Shown here in pieces: positions 60,900 through 64,000 of a DNA stretch of 64,000 nucleotides; the stretch's first letter is position 1, and each line of letters opens with the position of its first letter. Below the pieces are notes generated by a model. It had not been told where the DNA came from and did not search any database. It worked only from the letters and a program-made list of their open reading frames with translations. The stretch spans positions 69,293,865-69,357,864 of the forward strand of contig NC_134843.1 in assembly GCF_965363235.1 (NCBI RefSeq), given 5' to 3'. Both the position numbers and the translations under genes were made by a program. The DNA is from Mytilus galloprovincialis. Lineage: Eukaryota > Mollusca > Bivalvia > Mytilida > Mytilidae.

Positions 60900-63800
60900 G
60901 TTTTTATTAAATATCCCCATTGATACTTTCAATTGTACCAGATATGATGAAAAAAGACAGTTGTCATTAAAGCTGGCATAGGACACCAATCGTATTTAGA
61001 ACACCAAAACTAAATCTTTTTAAAAGCATAACAGTACATGTGTACTGTGTTATTGCTATTGCATTTCTGCTATTCGTGAAAGTTTACTTTCGTTGTCTCG
61101 TATTGACAGATTTTGAACTGCTTGTAACTATTCTCAACAAGACATTGAATCATCGACAAATATATTACCAAACGTTTTACAAAAACGTTAAGACAGGAAT
61201 AAAACGAATGAGGTGCGAAACAAAATAGTATTTCAAAACCCAAAATGGCTTACTTAAACAGCAAATATCAGCAAACATAAATGCATTTTGAAAATAATAA
61301 AACTAACAAGCAAATTTACTATTTCAATAGGCTAAGCATGATTATTTGTATGAAGTACAAAAGCGTATTGACACCTACACATTTCAGGAAAAATAAACCT
61401 GACTACAGTGATAAAACTTAGAAATATAAACCCATCACGGGATTTGTTGATCTCAAAACAAGAAATTAGATTCCTTTAGGTGCACATTATCAAATTATAC
61501 ATAATGCCTTCTTTCAGAACCCTATACAGGATAACCTATAACGGATAAATCATGAATACAATTTCTATACTTTCACGGGCAATCCAATCACACGATTCAC
61601 ATCTCAAAATATCAAAAAAGGACCGGTGAAACTTCTGATCCCTGTAACAACGGTAAGAACTGAACAATATTTGCTAGGTAAATCTAAATATGACAGCAGA
61701 AGATTAAAGGAAAAATGATCAGCGACAATATATTATAAGAATCTGATAATTCATAAAATAAGCCACTAGTTTGTCTGCTGTCGATGATTGTTTTGACAAA
61801 TGCACCAACAGGGTTTTTCTTTTAAATAGATATCAGAAGATGTCGACTGAGTGCTAATGACACATCTCTCAATCCAAGTCACAATTTGTAAAAGTAAACA
61901 ATTAAAGTACGGTCAAAATACGGAGCCTTGTCTAATACCGAACAGCAAACTATAAAGGGCCCTAATCATGACAAGTGTAAAACAATCCAAACACGAAAAC
62001 CAACAGTCTAATCTACGACAAAAAACGAGAAACTCTAATGAACCACATCAACAAACGACAACCACTAAACAAACACTATATGATTGGCAAAACCACCTAA
62101 TGATGTCCTCTCTTGTACAACCAATACAACTTTGCTTTTGCACTTTTTTTAAATGTACTTCTTACTTACTAATCAATCTAATATCGTAACAATCATCCAT
62201 AATTATATTAAGACCAGTTATATGCGGAAACGTCTATACCTCCCAATCCGGGGAACCAATGAGAAAAAAACGTAGGTAATTTGTTCTCGTTTGTATCGAC
62301 GAATAAATCACAAGGAATTGGAACCCGTAAACTGTATATATCTACTTATGATTATCTAAAATGTCCCAATCGACGAAGTCAAAATTTTAAAAATGAAGTC
62401 GTATATTTGTTTTTCGTCTCTTCTAACCGATTTGACAATTTCTATTGCGAAAATTGTAATTCAGTCTTCAAGCTCCAAGCTAAATAAATCTTGATGACAT
62501 TATTATTGTCTGCATAATTTTTTACGAAATGACCATGAAAGTCTTGTATCAAAAAAAATAATGTTATCAAAACATTTTCTATAGCTTAAACTCTTTTGCT
62601 TTTCATCAGTTGTCTACATTTTGTGAATAACTTTCGTAAATATTTTAACTGCATAACTTGATGATACAAAACTACTGGCATCAGTGAAAACTATTTTATA
62701 TGGCAACACGGTATTTGAAATGAGGTTTTTTTTTTCAGAAATTGCGTGGGATGTTATCACATTTTTTTTTGTATTCCAATACCGGCTTGTGGATATTAAA
62801 GTCATAAGAAACATCAAAACAAAACAAAATAGTGCATATGTTTTTTTTATAACTCAATGGATAGTTTTCATTATAAAACTTGTGTACATATACTTTTTTC
62901 TGAAGAAATTTCTTTAATTTATTCATATTTAGAAGAAGTTTACTTTATTTTAATTGCTTCCCCGACATATTTTCCGTATGCAAAGTGACCTCAGTGTGAC
63001 GCATCTCGAAAAAATCCGGTGATCACAATACGCATGAATATCCTTAAAATAGACTATTATCTGAATTTACATGTTAAACACGTGCTCAATTGCCATGCCT
63101 TTTTGTTGATTTTTTGTCGATTGTTGACAAACAGGTGACAATCGTTAAACTTCGGCTTCAAAACACGAACTTTAATTACCTGCCATATTTTGTCAACAAC
63201 ACTGACCGATTGAAAAAAAAATTGACGATTATACGATATTTACACGAAAAAGATGATAAATTCGTGCACGGAAGACTAAGTTTATGATGTTTGTATGCAT
63301 TGGTTCAAGAATTGGAAGAACATTATTTTTCACCGGTCACTCGTTTCTTATGACTTTAACATTTGTATAAATATTTACTAATTCTTTAGCAAATATTTCC
63401 TTGACTTAAATTAAATAGATTTTACCAGTAATTTTGAGTCGTTTTCTGACTATAGGTAAAACAATGCAATGTACGTCAGCTTAATGCAAAATTTCTTCTT
63501 TATTGCTTATGACTGACCTCATACCGGTATAACAACATAACTGTAGAACTAGCTTTTACGTTTTCACGATAATAAGACAAAGTCGCTTGAAGACTTGTAT
63601 TAAGGTCTAAAACAGAATTACTTCTTAGTATGTAAAGAAATAAAGTTATAAAGAGTATGATTAGATTAGACATGTCATTATTATAGCATATATCATTTGT
63701 TGATTGCTTTTGGTACGATCCATAAATCTTCTTATGAAAATACATATCAGTCACTGCGTAAATTACTTGGTGATAAAGATGAAGGTCTTTATATTTTCTG

Positions 63801-64000
63801 TGGGAAAGACCTATTGTATGTCTTCTGATAATTTGTTTCCCGCAAAACCCTTTTCTTGCGGTATATAGTTTCGCAAGATGTTGCTTAGAAATTTTGGATA
63901 TTATATTTAACAGTTATTACGCTTTTAAAACTCATATTATGTATCCGAAGACATTTTTATAGTAAGAGTTGTCTCCCCAAACACAACGTGTTTGTGTATT
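60900..64000. other. Right end: repeats and non-coding DNA
   Basis: 61830-62170 is a diverged copy of the dispersed family seen at 22345-22600. 62960-63360 matches the vWA intron 1 repeat. No complete gene is supported. A possible exon-like piece at 61618-61650 was not accepted. Confidence 0.5.

Noticed and set aside
61618..61650. Exon-like piece reading 'PVKLLIPVTT' between AAAAAAG and GTAAGAAC, similar to the start of vWA exon 6
   Set aside because: The acceptor is poor, no neighbouring vWA exon is visible, and a ten-residue match is too short to support a gene.

Overview
This window looks like nuclear DNA of a marine bivalve, most likely a mussel (Mytilus or a close relative). It is AT-rich and mostly non-coding. 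The few real genes have short exons with GT/AG introns, and nested dispersed repeats fill the rest. The mussel assignment is an inference from the repeat families and from a secreted von Willebrand A (vWA) gene that resembles byssal thread matrix proteins; no species marker was seen.

Layout. 1-3881: a 134-bp tandem array, an irregular 'CCATGG' repeat field and the 3' end of a LINE. 3882-15365: first copy of an 11.5-kb segmental duplication that contains only repeats and a 40-bp minisatellite. 15366-16009: a 0.65-kb segment copied from inside the other duplicate, sitting exactly at the duplication edge. 17266-20037: a decayed LINE with endonuclease and reverse transcriptase. 21012-36614: a 15.6-kb DNA transposon. 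36823-48356: second copy of the duplication. 50210-59196: a six-exon gene for a secreted single-vWA protein. 59197-64000: repeats and apparently unique non-coding DNA.

The most notable object is the transposon at 21012-36614. It is bounded by a 6-bp direct repeat (CTCGGC) and by long terminal inverted repeats. Each terminal repeat holds a palindromic CGAGATCTCG satellite array followed by a promoter-like CACGTG segment, a start codon, a short first exon and the start of intron 1. Two genes therefore run inward from near-identical 5' cassettes. The left one encodes a HECT ubiquitin-ligase-like protein with a SAM-like leader. The right one encodes an IS3/retroviral-type DD35E integrase in three exons. 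Each gene carries exactly one in-frame stop codon.

The second notable object is a dispersed ~200-bp repeat that contains a type I hammerhead ribozyme core. Eight copies are seen. The copy at 50727-50770, in intron 1 of the vWA gene, keeps every core position.
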